64,000 nt of DNA from contig NZ_FMZB01000009.1 of the NCBI RefSeq assembly GCF_900101385.1, positions 1 to 64,000 on the forward strand, in the 5' to 3' direction. Position 1 is the first letter of the stretch; every line of letters starts with the position of its first letter. A model generated the notes under the pieces. It had not been told where the DNA came from and searched no databases. It worked only from the letters and a program-made list of their open reading frames with translations. The DNA comes from Terribacillus halophilus. GTDB taxonomy: Bacteria; Bacillota; Bacilli; Bacillales; Amphibacillaceae. Shown piece by piece: positions 7,666-16,852 of the stretch. Position numbers and translations under genes: made by a program.

Positions 7666-8526
7666 ATGATGGAGTTAATACAAAACGTAGCAAAAAAAGA
7701 CGAACGAATCCGCGCGGTATATATGAATGGTTCCAAGACCAATCCCCAAGCACCAAAAGATATCTTTCAGGATTATGACATTGTCTATGTAGTAACTGAT
7801 CTGACTTCCTATCTCGATAACCCGCAATGGATCGATGTGTTTGGAGAACGGCTGATGATGCAGGAACCAGATAAACTGGATATCCAAAGAGGCCTTCATG
7901 TCAATACGAATAGTTACGGATACCTTATGCTTTTCCAGGATGGAAATCGACTTGATCTGCGTTTGCAGACGATTGAAGAAATGCAAAATACATATGAAAC
8001 CGACAGCCTTACTGTTCCGGTTTTAGATAAAGACGGGATGCTTCCACTTATCCCTCCTGCCTCCGATAAAGACTATCACGTCCACCAGCCGTCAGAAGCT
8101 GATTATTATGCCTGTACCAATAATTTCTGGTGGTGTTTGCAAAATGTCGCTAAAGGTATTTGGCGAAGGGAACTTCCATATGCGAAGCAAATGTTCGAAC
8201 TAGTCATACGCCCTTGCTTGGACCAAATGGTGAATTGGTGGATTGGCTGCAAGTATGCATTTCAAGTGAGTCCAGGAAAAATGGGGAAGTATTTTAGTAC
8301 ATACCTTCCTCCTGACTATTGGCAGCTTTACTTATCGACCTATTCCAGCAGCTTGGAGCAGCATTTTTGGGACAGCGTATTCTCGACTTGCAGATTATTC
8401 CGATGCTTAGCTCTAGACGTAGCATCTAATTTAGGATTCTCGTATGCCGAAGAGGAGGAAAAAGCAATGCTCCTTTTTCTTTATAAGGTTAAAGATTTAC
8501 CCGATGGTGCATCATCAATTTTTTAA
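7666..8526 (+). CDS. Aminoglycoside 6-adenylyltransferase-like protein (AadK/ANT(6) family)
   Basis: 286 residues from ATG 7666. Similar throughout to B. subtilis AadK, which adenylylates streptomycin: N-terminal nucleotidyltransferase core with MNGSKTN and FQDYDIVYVV (Asp-x-Asp-like metal site), then DGNRLDLRL with the third acidic position, and the FWWCLQNVAKGIWRRELPYAKQMFE helical region. The alignment with AadK continues upstream of ATG 7666 for six codons to a CTG at 7648 that lies 8 bases after AGGGGG, so the true start may be that CTG (292 residues). Inserted in the otherwise conserved yga block, next to the PTS operon. Actual resistance activity is not shown. Confidence 0.85.
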   Translation: MMELIQNVAKKDERIRAVYMNGSKTNPQAPKDIFQDYDIVYVVTDLTSYLDNPQWIDVFGERLMMQEPDKLDIQRGLHVNTNSYGYLMLFQDGNRLDLRLQTIEEMQNTYETDSLTVPVLDKDGMLPLIPPASDKDYHVHQPSEADYYACTNNFWWCLQNVAKGIWRRELPYAKQMFELVIRPCLDQMVNWWIGCKYAFQVSPGKMGKYFSTYLPPDYWQLYLSTYSSSLEQHFWDSVFSTCRLFRCLALDVASNLGFSYAEEEEKAMLLFLYKVKDLPDGASSIF

Positions 8527-8646
8527 CAAAACCTTTATCATTATGGGAATCTCTACCCAAGCTTCTATAATGCACTAAGGAAATGATTACCCTATGCACA
8601 TTTACTAGAAAGCGGCTATAAACATGTCAAAATGATGTCCAGAGAG

Positions 8647-8687
8647 ACAAAAAAGACTGTTGAGTTCTACTCCTCAACAGTCTTCTT
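8647..8687. terminator. bidirectional terminator between aadK-like gene and sugar operon
   Basis: AAGACTGTTGAG/CTCAACAGTCTT 12-bp stem, A run on the left and TTCTTCT on the right; it overlaps the 3' end of the minus-strand gene at 8667. Confidence 0.85.
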
Positions 8688-8891
8688 CTGTAGTTTTTCC
8701 AATCTCTCTTTCCTTCTTTTAATAATTTCTTTGTAGTTAAAATAGGAGCTATTATACGTTTTCCCGAATACTCGCTGTGCCTGCAAAGCCGAGATAAGCG
8801 CCAACCCAGTCATCAAAAAGGAAGAGCTGAAAATTCCTGCTATTAACAACCCCGCACTTATAAAAATCCATAACTGAATGGAGTATTTCAT
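8667..8891 (-). CDS. Small membrane protein of the sugar operon, 74 residues
   Basis: Two adjacent hydrophobic helices (residues about 5-22 and 24-40) followed by a basic, glutamate/lysine-rich tail (KEIIKRRKERLEKLQKK). No family recognised. Its GGAGG ribosome binding site lies in the last codons of the upstream aldolase gene (stop 8894), 2 bases separate the genes, so it is the last gene of the PTS operon. Role unknown; a membrane accessory is the most that can be said. Confidence 0.65.
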   Translation of the reverse strand: MKYSIQLWIFISAGLLIAGIFSSSFLMTGLALISALQAQRVFGKTYNSSYFNYKEIIKRRKERLEKLQKKTVEE

Positions 8892-8893
8892 TA

Positions 8894-9541
8894 CTATTCC
8901 TCCAAATTATAGGTATGCACTTCTTCTGAACGCTTTGAGATATTTAATGCTTCAAATAAGAGGGCTTTTGAGGCGACATACGCATTATACTCAATTCGCT
9001 CAAGCATGTCATACGCTTTCCGAAGTGTTTTATCTACGACGAGTATGCCGTGCTTATTCAATAGCATCGCTTTAGGGAGCGCTTCATCTGACAAATCACT
9101 TAGATGATCTTTTACAATAGCTGCCAGCTCTTTAGAAGTTGCTGGTGCAAACGGTAATGTCGGAATTTGACCAAGCTTTTGCGTAGCCTCCGTTAAGTTA
9201 GGCAACTCCATTCCTAATGTGGCAAATACCATAGATTCCTTTGGATGTGCATGTAAGACACAACCAATATCTGAACGTTGTTTATAACAGGCCATATGCA
9301 TGTTTATCTCACGTGTTATATTTCCTTCACCTTCTATTTTTTGCTCATTCATATCTACTACTAATATTTCATAAGGTTTTAAATCGCAGAACTTTTCCTG
9401 AGACATCAAAGTAGGGGTCATGATGATATGGTCATCATTCATACGTACACTCACATTGCCGCCTGCTGCATTTGTCTCATAGCGATCAAACATAATCTTT
9501 ACAACCTTACATAAGTCCTCGCGTTCTTTACGATATAGCAT
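8894..9541 (-). CDS. Class II aldolase/adducin family protein (FucA/AraD type)
   Basis: 215 residues. Zinc-dependent aldolase/epimerase fold with TNAAGGNVSVR (phosphate/substrate loop, residues about 23-33), TREINMHMACY (catalytic Glu), the zinc motif HAHPKES and the third histidine in LLNKHGILVVD. Enzymes of this family cleave ketose-1-phosphates to DHAP plus an aldehyde (L-fuculose-1-phosphate, L-rhamnulose-1-phosphate) or epimerise ribulose-5-phosphate; the sequence does not choose between them. Overlaps the kinase gene upstream by 14 bases. In context it should perform the carbon-carbon cleavage of the pathway. Confidence 0.85.
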   Translation of the reverse strand: MLYRKEREDLCKVVKIMFDRYETNAAGGNVSVRMNDDHIIMTPTLMSQEKFCDLKPYEILVVDMNEQKIEGEGNITREINMHMACYKQRSDIGCVLHAHPKESMVFATLGMELPNLTEATQKLGQIPTLPFAPATSKELAAIVKDHLSDLSDEALPKAMLLNKHGILVVDKTLRKAYDMLERIEYNAYVASKALLFEALNISKRSEEVHTYNLEE

Positions 9542-10475
9542 CTGGGTTTACCTCCATTTTTTTAATTTCTATCATTGGCAGCATCTGCTCTGCTTGGTTT
9601 AAATCAAAATCAGTGCAATTCCGTTTTGTTACCTTGGATGCAGAACAAACTGTAGCATATGCGATTGCTGTTTCCAGATTGGCCTTTTGTGCTAATTGTG
9701 CAAGGAAACTCCCAACGAACACATCCCCTGCACCTGTATCATTTACTTCTTTAACCTTTGGCGGGACCACACGGTAAACTTCACCAGCATGAACAATATA
9801 ACTTCCTTCTTTCCCCATGGAAGCAGCCACATATGGAATGCTTTTATTTAAAGCTAATAAACGATTTTTTATAGAATCTATTCCTGGAGTTAGTAGTTCT
9901 TCTAGTTCAAACTGATTCGGCTTAATAAAATCCACTTGCATCTCTACCGCTAATCGGAGCGCATCACCAGAAAGATCACACGCAATAAAGCTCCCTGCCA
10001 TTTTGCCAACATCAATTATTTCTTTAAGTCGTTCCAGTGAATAATTAGGGGGAAGCGAGCCCGCTAAAACAAGCATATCTTCTTTTCGCAATAATCTTTG
10101 CAGTTGGGAGATCAATTTTTTATGATTAGCTCTTGAAATTTGAAAGCCGCTATCCGTCACCATCGTACTACCCTGGCTCTCCTCATCTATTAACACGATA
10201 CACTCCCTGGTTGATGCATTTTTTTCGACAATCAACTGATGAGTCACTTGTTTCGCTTGCAGAATTTTTTCCATCTGCTGTTGATTCTCAGACCCTATAA
10301 AACCTAACGCAATATTTTCAATACCAAATTTGCTTAACACATGCGAAACGTGGAGTCCTTTTCCGCCTAGATCGTACTCTACCGTTTTTACGCGATTCGT
10401 TTTCTTTTTCATTAATAAACCGCTTGTTTGGATAAGCCGATCGATGGCCGGATTAAGCGTGACGGTGTAAATCAT
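9528..10475 (-). CDS. PfkB-family hexose kinase (1-phosphofructokinase/tagatose-6-phosphate kinase type)
   Basis: 315 residues. The ribokinase/PfkB fold starts MIYTVTLNPAIDRLIQ, as in FruK and LacC, with the sugar-phosphate loop DLGGKGLHVSHVLSKFG, DLSGDALRLA, KPNQFELEEL and the ATP/anion-hole signature NDTGAGDVFVGSFLA with the catalytic Asp. FruK-type members phosphorylate fructose-1-phosphate at C6; LacC acts on tagatose-6-phosphate at C1. Located between the PTS permease and a FucA-type aldolase, which is an unusual partner for a bisphosphate-forming kinase. Spaced 14 bases from the EIIC gene. Confidence 0.88.
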   Translation of the reverse strand: MIYTVTLNPAIDRLIQTSGLLMKKKTNRVKTVEYDLGGKGLHVSHVLSKFGIENIALGFIGSENQQQMEKILQAKQVTHQLIVEKNASTRECIVLIDEESQGSTMVTDSGFQISRANHKKLISQLQRLLRKEDMLVLAGSLPPNYSLERLKEIIDVGKMAGSFIACDLSGDALRLAVEMQVDFIKPNQFELEELLTPGIDSIKNRLLALNKSIPYVAASMGKEGSYIVHAGEVYRVVPPKVKEVNDTGAGDVFVGSFLAQLAQKANLETAIAYATVCSASKVTKRNCTDFDLNQAEQMLPMIEIKKMEVNPDAIS

Positions 10476-10489
10476 TTTTTATCGCCTCC

Positions 10490-11845
10490 TTACGCTACTT
10501 CTTCCTCCTTCTTTAATGCTTCCGTACGTTTTTTCATCATTCTGTAGTACACAACAAGCAACACAATCCATACTGCTCCAAAGAAGATTCCTAGAATGCT
10601 GCCGCTTGATGCATCTGCAAATATATAACGGAAAACGGGATATTCTAATGTACTCCAGGAAAGAAGCTGGCCGTCTGCAATATTTACGGCATTAGTATCT
10701 CGAGCAAGCTGTGTAATGGTTGGTGCGAATCCTGTAGCAATATATAAGAATATTGGAGTTGTAACAATACCGAGTAATATCATCCGAAGCAAGTTTCCTC
10801 CTGTGATGATTAAGGCCGGAACTGCTAACGATGTATTGATAATCCCCGCAAACGGAAGAACATTGTTACCTGGCAGGATGATCGCATAAATAAGGGTGAT
10901 CGGTACTAGGATGATCATCGCTACCCATACTTCGTTACTTCCTGCTAGTATTGGCCAATCGAGACCAATGAACAGTTGTCTGTTTTGAAACTTCTTTCTC
11001 ATAAAATCGGAGACAGCTTCTGATAAAGGAGATAACGCCTGCATAAACAATTTTGCTACCATCGGAAAAAGTGTTAGCGCAGTAGCCGCCTGAACCGCAA
11101 GCGTCAAAGTTGCCTGAACAGAATAACCAGCAACAATACCTAACAATAGACCAATGATAAAACCCATCACATGGTTTTCCGCAAAGATGCCAATTCTTTC
11201 TTTTAAAGTATCTGCATCTACATGTTTATCCAGAAATGGCACTTTACTAATAAGCCAGTTAAACGGAAGCAGAAAAGCCCCGAATATCATCATACTGTGC
11301 GACACCGTAACTCCAGGGATGCCGGTTATTTTTTCTATTTGCTTTTGATTCACGTCCCCTAAAAGCAGTTCGATGACCATTTGGAAAGCTGCTACTAAAA
11401 ATGCGAGGACGACATTTCCGCTTACTCCAATAACTAGTACTGCCGTAAGGATTTTTCCCCATACATTCCACAAGTCCACGTTTAGCGTCTGGGTCTTGTT
11501 GATGATCAACATCACTGCATTGACAGCCATTTGCAACGGAAACATAAGGAAGGCTAAAGGCCACGCCCAAGCTAAAGTTGCCAAAGAAGTCCAGCCGCCA
11601 TCAATGATATTGAGCTCAATACCTGTACGTTCCACAAGCCCTTGCGCTGCGGGCGTTAGTGCATTAAGCATAAAGCCGATAACAATGTTCATTCCAATAA
11701 AAGCTACGCCAAGAATGACAGCTGCACTAAAGGCTTCTTTCCATTTCATTTTTGCTGCTATCCCTACAATAAACATCAGTAACGGTACGAAAACTGCCGC
11801 TCCTAGATCTAATACATATTGAAAGATTTGTTGTAAAAGATCCAT
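10490..11845 (-). CDS. PTS transporter subunit EIIC, galactitol family
   Basis: 451 residues from ATG 11845 (AGGAGG 8 bases upstream; the in-frame GTG at 11854 lies inside that site). About ten hydrophobic segments, with the galactitol-type EIIC features such as FPLQMAVNAVMLIINKTQTLNVDLWN and VSHSMMIFGAFLLPFNWLI. Membrane channel that moves the sugar or polyol while EIIB phosphorylates it. Forms a complete permease with the EIIB (11858) and EIIA (12142) genes just upstream. Confidence 0.88.
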   Translation of the reverse strand: MDLLQQIFQYVLDLGAAVFVPLLMFIVGIAAKMKWKEAFSAAVILGVAFIGMNIVIGFMLNALTPAAQGLVERTGIELNIIDGGWTSLATLAWAWPLAFLMFPLQMAVNAVMLIINKTQTLNVDLWNVWGKILTAVLVIGVSGNVVLAFLVAAFQMVIELLLGDVNQKQIEKITGIPGVTVSHSMMIFGAFLLPFNWLISKVPFLDKHVDADTLKERIGIFAENHVMGFIIGLLLGIVAGYSVQATLTLAVQAATALTLFPMVAKLFMQALSPLSEAVSDFMRKKFQNRQLFIGLDWPILAGSNEVWVAMIILVPITLIYAIILPGNNVLPFAGIINTSLAVPALIITGGNLLRMILLGIVTTPIFLYIATGFAPTITQLARDTNAVNIADGQLLSWSTLEYPVFRYIFADASSGSILGIFFGAVWIVLLVVYYRMMKKRTEALKKEEEVA

Positions 11846-11857
11846 CCTCTCCACCTC

Positions 11858-12136
11858 CTACGATTTTAAAAGCGAGATTAGTTTTTCGGTTTCTTCCTTC
11901 ATTCCCATACCTGTTAAAAAGGCAATTCCATTTAAAGTAGGGATATCATATTCTTTCTTGGCCTTTGTAATTGCGATATATACATGGCTAGTCTTGATAT
12001 ACTGATCCAATGACTTAATATCCACCGCTTCCACGTTTGCTTTCACACCATTTTCATTCAATATCTTTTTTACTTTGGACGCTACCGTCTGACTCGTTGC
12101 TACACCGGAACCACATGCAACAATAACTGTTTTCAT
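11858..12136 (-). CDS. PTS EIIB component, galactitol type
   Basis: 92 residues from ATG 12136, 8 bases after GAGGAG that overlaps the end of the EIIA gene. N-terminal P-loop-like phosphorylation site VIVACGSGVATSQT with the active cysteine at residue 8. Cytoplasmic phosphocarrier between EIIA and the incoming substrate. The in-frame GTG 12145 is unlikely because it falls in the ribosome binding site. Confidence 0.88.
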   Translation of the reverse strand: MKTVIVACGSGVATSQTVASKVKKILNENGVKANVEAVDIKSLDQYIKTSHVYIAITKAKKEYDIPTLNGIAFLTGMGMKEETEKLISLLKS

Positions 12137-12141
12137 CTTGC

Positions 12142-12609
12142 TCACTCCTCAAATTTATTTTTAATAAAGGAAAATAACGTATGCTGTTCATGATTAGACT
12201 GAAGTCCCTGAATAAACTCGACATTTGAAAACTTCTCCATCAAAAGTTGAAGCAGCTTTACTTGGTCTGCCGGATCTTTAATGCCAAGGATAAAAAAATA
12301 ATCGATTAAAATTTGTTGATTATTCGTGCCCATATGAATGAAAGGAAGCTTATATTTATTTTTGACCACTGCTACAAAACCTGTATTTACGTGCATCGGG
12401 TCTGTATGCGGAATACCTATATTAATTCGCTCCAAGGCCAAGCCAGTTGGGTACAGTGCTTCCCTCTCTATGATTGCACGTGTAAAAGTGGATTTTACAT
12501 ATCCCCTCTTTTCCAGCTCCTCCCCTACAAATAAGAAAAGATCTTCAGTTTTTCTCGCATCAACATCCAGAAACACGAGCTCTTCATGTAACAAATCCAC
12601 TTCACTCAT
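12142..12609 (-). CDS. PTS EIIA component (fructose/mannitol class)
   Basis: 155 residues from ATG 12609, 8 bases after GGAGG. Type-2 EIIA fold; the phospho-accepting histidine is in NIGIPHTDPMH. Takes phosphate from HPr and passes it to EIIB. Overlaps the 3' end of the regulator gene by 8 bases, so regulator and transporter genes are coupled. Confidence 0.87.
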   Translation of the reverse strand: MSEVDLLHEELVFLDVDARKTEDLFLFVGEELEKRGYVKSTFTRAIIEREALYPTGLALERINIGIPHTDPMHVNTGFVAVVKNKYKLPFIHMGTNNQQILIDYFFILGIKDPADQVKLLQLLMEKFSNVEFIQGLQSNHEQHTLFSFIKNKFEE

Positions 12610-14647
12610 GTGGGTCACCTCCTTTTTCCTTGTTTATAATTTTCAGTGCATCTTCTGTATTTAAAGCGCTTACAATTTTGTTGAAACTATCTTCTTCTAA
12701 AAACAGTTCATTTAAATGTAATAGTGTAGGAACATGGAGATGATAATCACTTGGAGCTAAAACAACTATTATCTTAGCAAAACGGGTATCGGGCATTTGA
12801 ATTTGATTCCTGCAAATAAGTATGGAGAAATCCTGCTTGTGTACTCCATCAGACGGCTGTGCATGCGGGAGATAAACGTGTGGACCAAGCATCATTCTGT
12901 CGCTTTCCCGTTCGAATATCTCATATAATTTTTGTGAATAATTCTTTGTTATGGAGCCTCTGGATAGTAAGGGTTTAATAGCAAACGCTAGAGCGTCCTG
13001 CCAATGAATGGTTTCATCTAGAAATAAAATATGTTCTTTCTTAAAAGAAAAAAGACGTGAGTTTGTACTGCGCTCCATTTTTAAGTTTGGAGATTTATTA
13101 AAAAAGTCCACAATTTTATCATGAACAAACTGATAATTCTCTTCGTTGATATGTTCTTTCAAATAGTAGGTTAGTTCCCTGGCTTTCTTATCCGCGTTAT
13201 GGTTAATATGTTTATCGATGGCATTTCGTATCTCTAATCTAGCAGCTCGATTTAAAAAAGGTTTTACTATAAATGTTTTCTTCGGCGTATTAAGAGGAAC
13301 TGTGGAAAAGATAAAATCCACCTCTTGTTCATGTTCTTTGAAATGTCTTTCTGCATAAGCTCCCATAAATTGAATATGACTGAACATATCTTTTAACGTT
13401 TCTAATAGCAGCTTGGAGACGGAGGTTCCATTTCTGCATACCACTAATGCTCGAAAAGCATATTCTTGCTTTTCTTCCGTTCGATAGATCCATGCTTGAA
13501 TAATCATAGCTAGATAAACCAGTTCTTCCTTGGAAATAGATGCATCAATACACTTTTCAATCGGAAAAACCGATTTTGAAATGATAGCAAACATTGCAGG
13601 ATATTCCGCGATAAATTGCTCAGTTAAAGGATTTTGAATTGGAAGATTGAATCTTATCCTGTATATTGCTGGTCTAAGATGAAGCAATATTTTAGTCAAA
13701 AGCTCGGTTTTATTAAGTAAGTTAGTTGCAAGCTGAGTATCTACCATGTCAATTGTAGTTCGGACTGCCATTGACAATTCATTGCTCGAAGATATTGCCA
13801 ATACAGATTCAAGCATATTGGATGACAGGACCTGTAAAGCTAAATATGTTTTATCTTCATCATCCAGATGACTATCCCAGAACATACGTTTCAAGGTTTG
13901 GATTTCATTGGATTGTTCCATATCTGCTAAATCAAATTCTGCTTGCCAAGATGCATTTGAATGTTTCATTCGCTGAATAAGGAGGTACAATACAACAGGT
14001 AAATCATCAATTTGCTCATCAGTTAAAGCGATTGACAACTTTTTCTCCATGTTAATTAATCGCTGTCGTAAGAAAAAGATATCCTCCTTGTTAAGGAAAC
14101 CAAGACGCCAGAGGAAGGAGAAACCAAATTGTGCTGCTAAAACCCTTTTAATTTCCTCAATAAATAGTTTTCGTATCTTGAACTCTTCTCCACTGACACT
14201 GTATCCATTTTTTCTAGTGTAGTTTAACTCAATCAACTTTTCAGATAGTATGTTTTTTATTCGTTTTAAGTCTTGGAGAGCCGTATTCTTGCTTACCTGA
14301 ACCAAATCAGCTAAGTCTTGAAGTGCAGGATTTTCATCTGTAATGCAAAGCTTGATAAGCAGCAAACTTTCTCGCATTTCAGGAGCAATATAATTCAGTT
14401 CGATCATTTTGCCGTGCTTTAGAATATAATACAAGCCCTCCCTTGTACTTTCATTAATCGTAATATTACCGTTCATAGTATCAATTCTAATGACTTCTCT
14501 GTTTTCTTTTATTAGATACTGATTCACATCGTCTATACAGGCTTGAAGACTGCGTTTATTTCTGCATACCTCTTCTTCAACTGCTGTTACTGATGATGAA
14601 TGGTGTTCTAAAAAATACAGGACTAAATCACTCACTTCCTTTTTCAT
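12602..14647 (-). CDS. PRD-domain transcriptional activator with PTS EIIA module (BglG/MtlR/LicR type)
   Basis: 681 residues. N-terminal helix-turn-helix regions (about 1-170, including ALQDLADLVQVSKNTALQDLKRI), two PTS regulation domains (about 180-400), a GatB-like EIIB region with cysteine in RALVVCRNGTSVSKLLLETL, and a C-terminal EIIA domain with histidine in GPHVYLPHAQPSDGVH. Such proteins are switched by HPr- and EII-dependent phosphorylation and activate their adjacent PTS operon. First gene of the operon; the promoter, a cre-like site and an inverted repeat lie just upstream. Confidence 0.88.
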   Translation of the reverse strand: MKKEVSDLVLYFLEHHSSSVTAVEEEVCRNKRSLQACIDDVNQYLIKENREVIRIDTMNGNITINESTREGLYYILKHGKMIELNYIAPEMRESLLLIKLCITDENPALQDLADLVQVSKNTALQDLKRIKNILSEKLIELNYTRKNGYSVSGEEFKIRKLFIEEIKRVLAAQFGFSFLWRLGFLNKEDIFFLRQRLINMEKKLSIALTDEQIDDLPVVLYLLIQRMKHSNASWQAEFDLADMEQSNEIQTLKRMFWDSHLDDEDKTYLALQVLSSNMLESVLAISSSNELSMAVRTTIDMVDTQLATNLLNKTELLTKILLHLRPAIYRIRFNLPIQNPLTEQFIAEYPAMFAIISKSVFPIEKCIDASISKEELVYLAMIIQAWIYRTEEKQEYAFRALVVCRNGTSVSKLLLETLKDMFSHIQFMGAYAERHFKEHEQEVDFIFSTVPLNTPKKTFIVKPFLNRAARLEIRNAIDKHINHNADKKARELTYYLKEHINEENYQFVHDKIVDFFNKSPNLKMERSTNSRLFSFKKEHILFLDETIHWQDALAFAIKPLLSRGSITKNYSQKLYEIFERESDRMMLGPHVYLPHAQPSDGVHKQDFSILICRNQIQMPDTRFAKIIVVLAPSDYHLHVPTLLHLNELFLEEDSFNKIVSALNTEDALKIINKEKGGDPHE

Positions 14648-14679
14648 TTTTTCACTCCCTTCGTACTCTTTCTAATTTC

Positions 14680-14754
14680 ATTATATTCGAAGAAAAATCA
14701 AGTGAAGTTGGATATATCACAACTTAAGTAAGCGCTTCCATTTTAAATTGTGAT
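14680..14754 (-). promoter_or_regulatory. PTS operon promoter region with cre-like site and inverted repeat
   Basis: Minus strand: -10 TATAAT at 14680-14685, with a poor -35 (ACTTCA, 17-base spacer). Upstream is AGTAAGCGCTTCCA (14727-14740), matching the CcpA cre consensus at 12 of 14 positions. Flanking it are ATCACAA (14716-14722) and TTGTGAT (14748-14754), arms of an inverted repeat that could bind the PRD activator. Functions inferred. Confidence 0.6.
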
Positions 14755-14978
14755 GAAATTGGATAATAAAGAACTAGTCAATGCTTGTTCTCTCATTTTC
14801 GCCTTTCCATAACGTTCATTTAAACTGTTTCCATGCGTGAATATGTAGTTTCTTCTCCTCTGTATAAGCATAAACCTCCATTTATCATGGATCGACAATA
14901 CAACAAATTCAAAATATTGCCTTCAGCTGAATGCTTGCTTTTTCGATCCTAATTAAAAAGCAGTTTGCAAAACATAAC
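14755..14978. other. Intergenic stretch without visible gene
   Basis: Between the PTS operon promoter region and the ygaD terminator. AT-rich; short frames only, no ribosome binding site with a convincing ORF and no strong hairpin seen. Confidence 0.6.
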
Positions 14979-15008
14979 AAAAAGGATAGATGGCCGTCCA
15001 TCTATCCT
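14979..15008 (-). terminator. ygaD terminator
   Basis: Minus strand: AGGATAGATGG-ACGG-CCATCTATCCT then T run; the stop codon lies inside the stem. Confidence 0.9.
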
Positions 15009-16780
15009 CTTTCCGTAGTACTCAATGTACCTGCATCCTCATCCAGATGCTGTATTTGATATAGATTGAAGTAATTGCCCTGCAGTGCCATCAAATCAAC
15101 ATGAGATCCTTGCTCGACTATCTGACCATCCTGTACAACGACGATTCGGTCTGCATGTGTGATTGTTGCCAGCCTATGGGCAACGATGAATGTCGTTCGA
15201 TCTGATGCCAGCTTCTCGAGCGCCTCCTGAATGAGATGTTCGCTCTCCAAATCGAGTGCTGATGTCGCTTCATCCAAAATAAGGATCGGTGGATTTTTGA
15301 GGAAGATACGGGCGATGGCAATCCGTTGCTTCTGGCCACCGGACAGCTTGACGCCGCGTTCTCCAACCAATGTTCTGTAGCCTTCCGGTAGATGCTCGAT
15401 GAAGTCGTGTGCGTTGGCTGCTTTTGCTGCCGCCACTACTTCTTCATGCGTAGCCTCTGGCCTTCCAAGTTTGATGTTCATCTCGACTGATTCACTGAAC
15501 AGGATATTATCCTGCAGTACCATTCCGATTTTATCCCGCAAAGAGCGTGATTGAACATCCCGGATATCGGTACCATCGATCGTGATCCGGCCGCCTGTCA
15601 CATCATAGAACCGCGGAATGAGGCTGACGATCGTTGATTTTCCACCCCCGCTCATCCCGACAAAAGCGATGGTCTCCCCTTGTTTAACATCGAGCGAAAT
15701 ATCCTTGAGCACAAGCCCTTCCTCTTCGCCGTAACGAAACGAAACATTCTCGAAGGATACATGACCATCGACTTTTGTGAGTTTCGCAGCTTCGGGTTTA
15801 TCTTCGATATCATATTTCTCATCGATGAATTCAAATACCCTGTCCATGGAAGCAACCGCTTGTGTCAGTGTTGTGGAAGAGTTCACCAGTCGGCGGAGCG
15901 GACTGTATACGCGGTCCATGAAGCCGGCGAAAGCCACCATTGTACCTAATGTAAGATTCCCTTGGATAACTTCATACGCTGCATACGCAATGACAATTAA
16001 GGGCGCCAAGTCTGTGATCGTATTCGTTACGGCAAAGGTCTTGGCATTCCAGGTCGTATGCTCAATTGCACTATCGAGAAAATTACGATTTTGTATATCA
16101 AACTGCTTTTGTTCATAATCCTCCAAAGCAAAACTTCGTGTGACGGGGATGCCTTGCACGCGTTCATGCAAATGCCCCTGTACTTCAGCCAAAGCTTGGG
16201 ACCGCTTCCTCGTCAAACTGCGGAGTCGCTCATAGAAATACTTGATTGCCACACCATATACGGGAAACAGCACGATTGCCACCAGCGTCAGCGACACATC
16301 CATCGTAAACATGATACAAACGGCAATGACGATCGTGGCCAAGTCAAGCCATACGTTCATCAAACCAGTCATGATGAAGTTCTTTGTCTGCTCAACATCA
16401 TTGATCACACGGGAGATGATTTCCCCCGTTTTCGTCTGGGAATAATACCGAAGGCTCAGACGCTGGATATGATCGAACAACTGGTTCCGGATGTCATATA
16501 GCACGCGGTTGCCTGTCCATTGCGCCAAGTATTGCCGATAATACTCCACTGGCGGTCTCAATATGAGAAAGACAATCAAGGAACCGCCAAGCAGCCAGAA
16601 CAAGCGCTGCACCTTGTCTGCTGTCGATAAATCCGCATTGACGACATGATCGACTACATACCCTAAAATCAACGGAATAAGTAAAGGTATGGCGAATTTT
16701 ACTATACCGATTATGATCGTCAAGATAATTTTCCATTTGTACGGTTTTACAAAACGTAAATACCGTCTCGTACTGCTCAA
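15002..16780 (-). CDS. ygaD: ABC transporter, fused membrane and ATPase domains (YgaD-like)
   Basis: 592 residues from TTG 16780, 8 bases after GAGAGG; GTG 16783 is an alternative. B. subtilis YgaD begins the same way (..[11 protein letters not shown]). Six-helix exporter domain (residues about 15-310) and an ATPase domain with Walker [11 protein letters not shown]-loop, signature LSGGQKQR and Walker [13 protein letters not shown]. Half-transporter of the multidrug/lipid exporter type, acting as a homodimer or with a partner; substrate unknown. Syntenic with ygaC. Confidence 0.9.
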   Translation of the reverse strand: MSSTRRYLRFVKPYKWKIILTIIIGIVKFAIPLLIPLILGYVVDHVVNADLSTADKVQRLFWLLGGSLIVFLILRPPVEYYRQYLAQWTGNRVLYDIRNQLFDHIQRLSLRYYSQTKTGEIISRVINDVEQTKNFIMTGLMNVWLDLATIVIAVCIMFTMDVSLTLVAIVLFPVYGVAIKYFYERLRSLTRKRSQALAEVQGHLHERVQGIPVTRSFALEDYEQKQFDIQNRNFLDSAIEHTTWNAKTFAVTNTITDLAPLIVIAYAAYEVIQGNLTLGTMVAFAGFMDRVYSPLRRLVNSSTTLTQAVASMDRVFEFIDEKYDIEDKPEAAKLTKVDGHVSFENVSFRYGEEEGLVLKDISLDVKQGETIAFVGMSGGGKSTIVSLIPRFYDVTGGRITIDGTDIRDVQSRSLRDKIGMVLQDNILFSESVEMNIKLGRPEATHEEVVAAAKAANAHDFIEHLPEGYRTLVGERGVKLSGGQKQRIAIARIFLKNPPILILDEATSALDLESEHLIQEALEKLASDRTTFIVAHRLATITHADRIVVVQDGQIVEQGSHVDLMALQGNYFNLYQIQHLDEDAGTLSTTERG

Positions 16781-16852
16781 CACAATCACCTCTCTGTTGT
16801 GCACAACGATAAATCCCTGTCGGTACCGGCAAGGATTCATAGCTTATGTTAT

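Noticed and set aside
16781-16840. Upstream extension of ygaD (20 residues)
   Set aside because: The homologue starts at the equivalent of SSTRRYLRF and the ribosome binding site lies just before TTG 16780.
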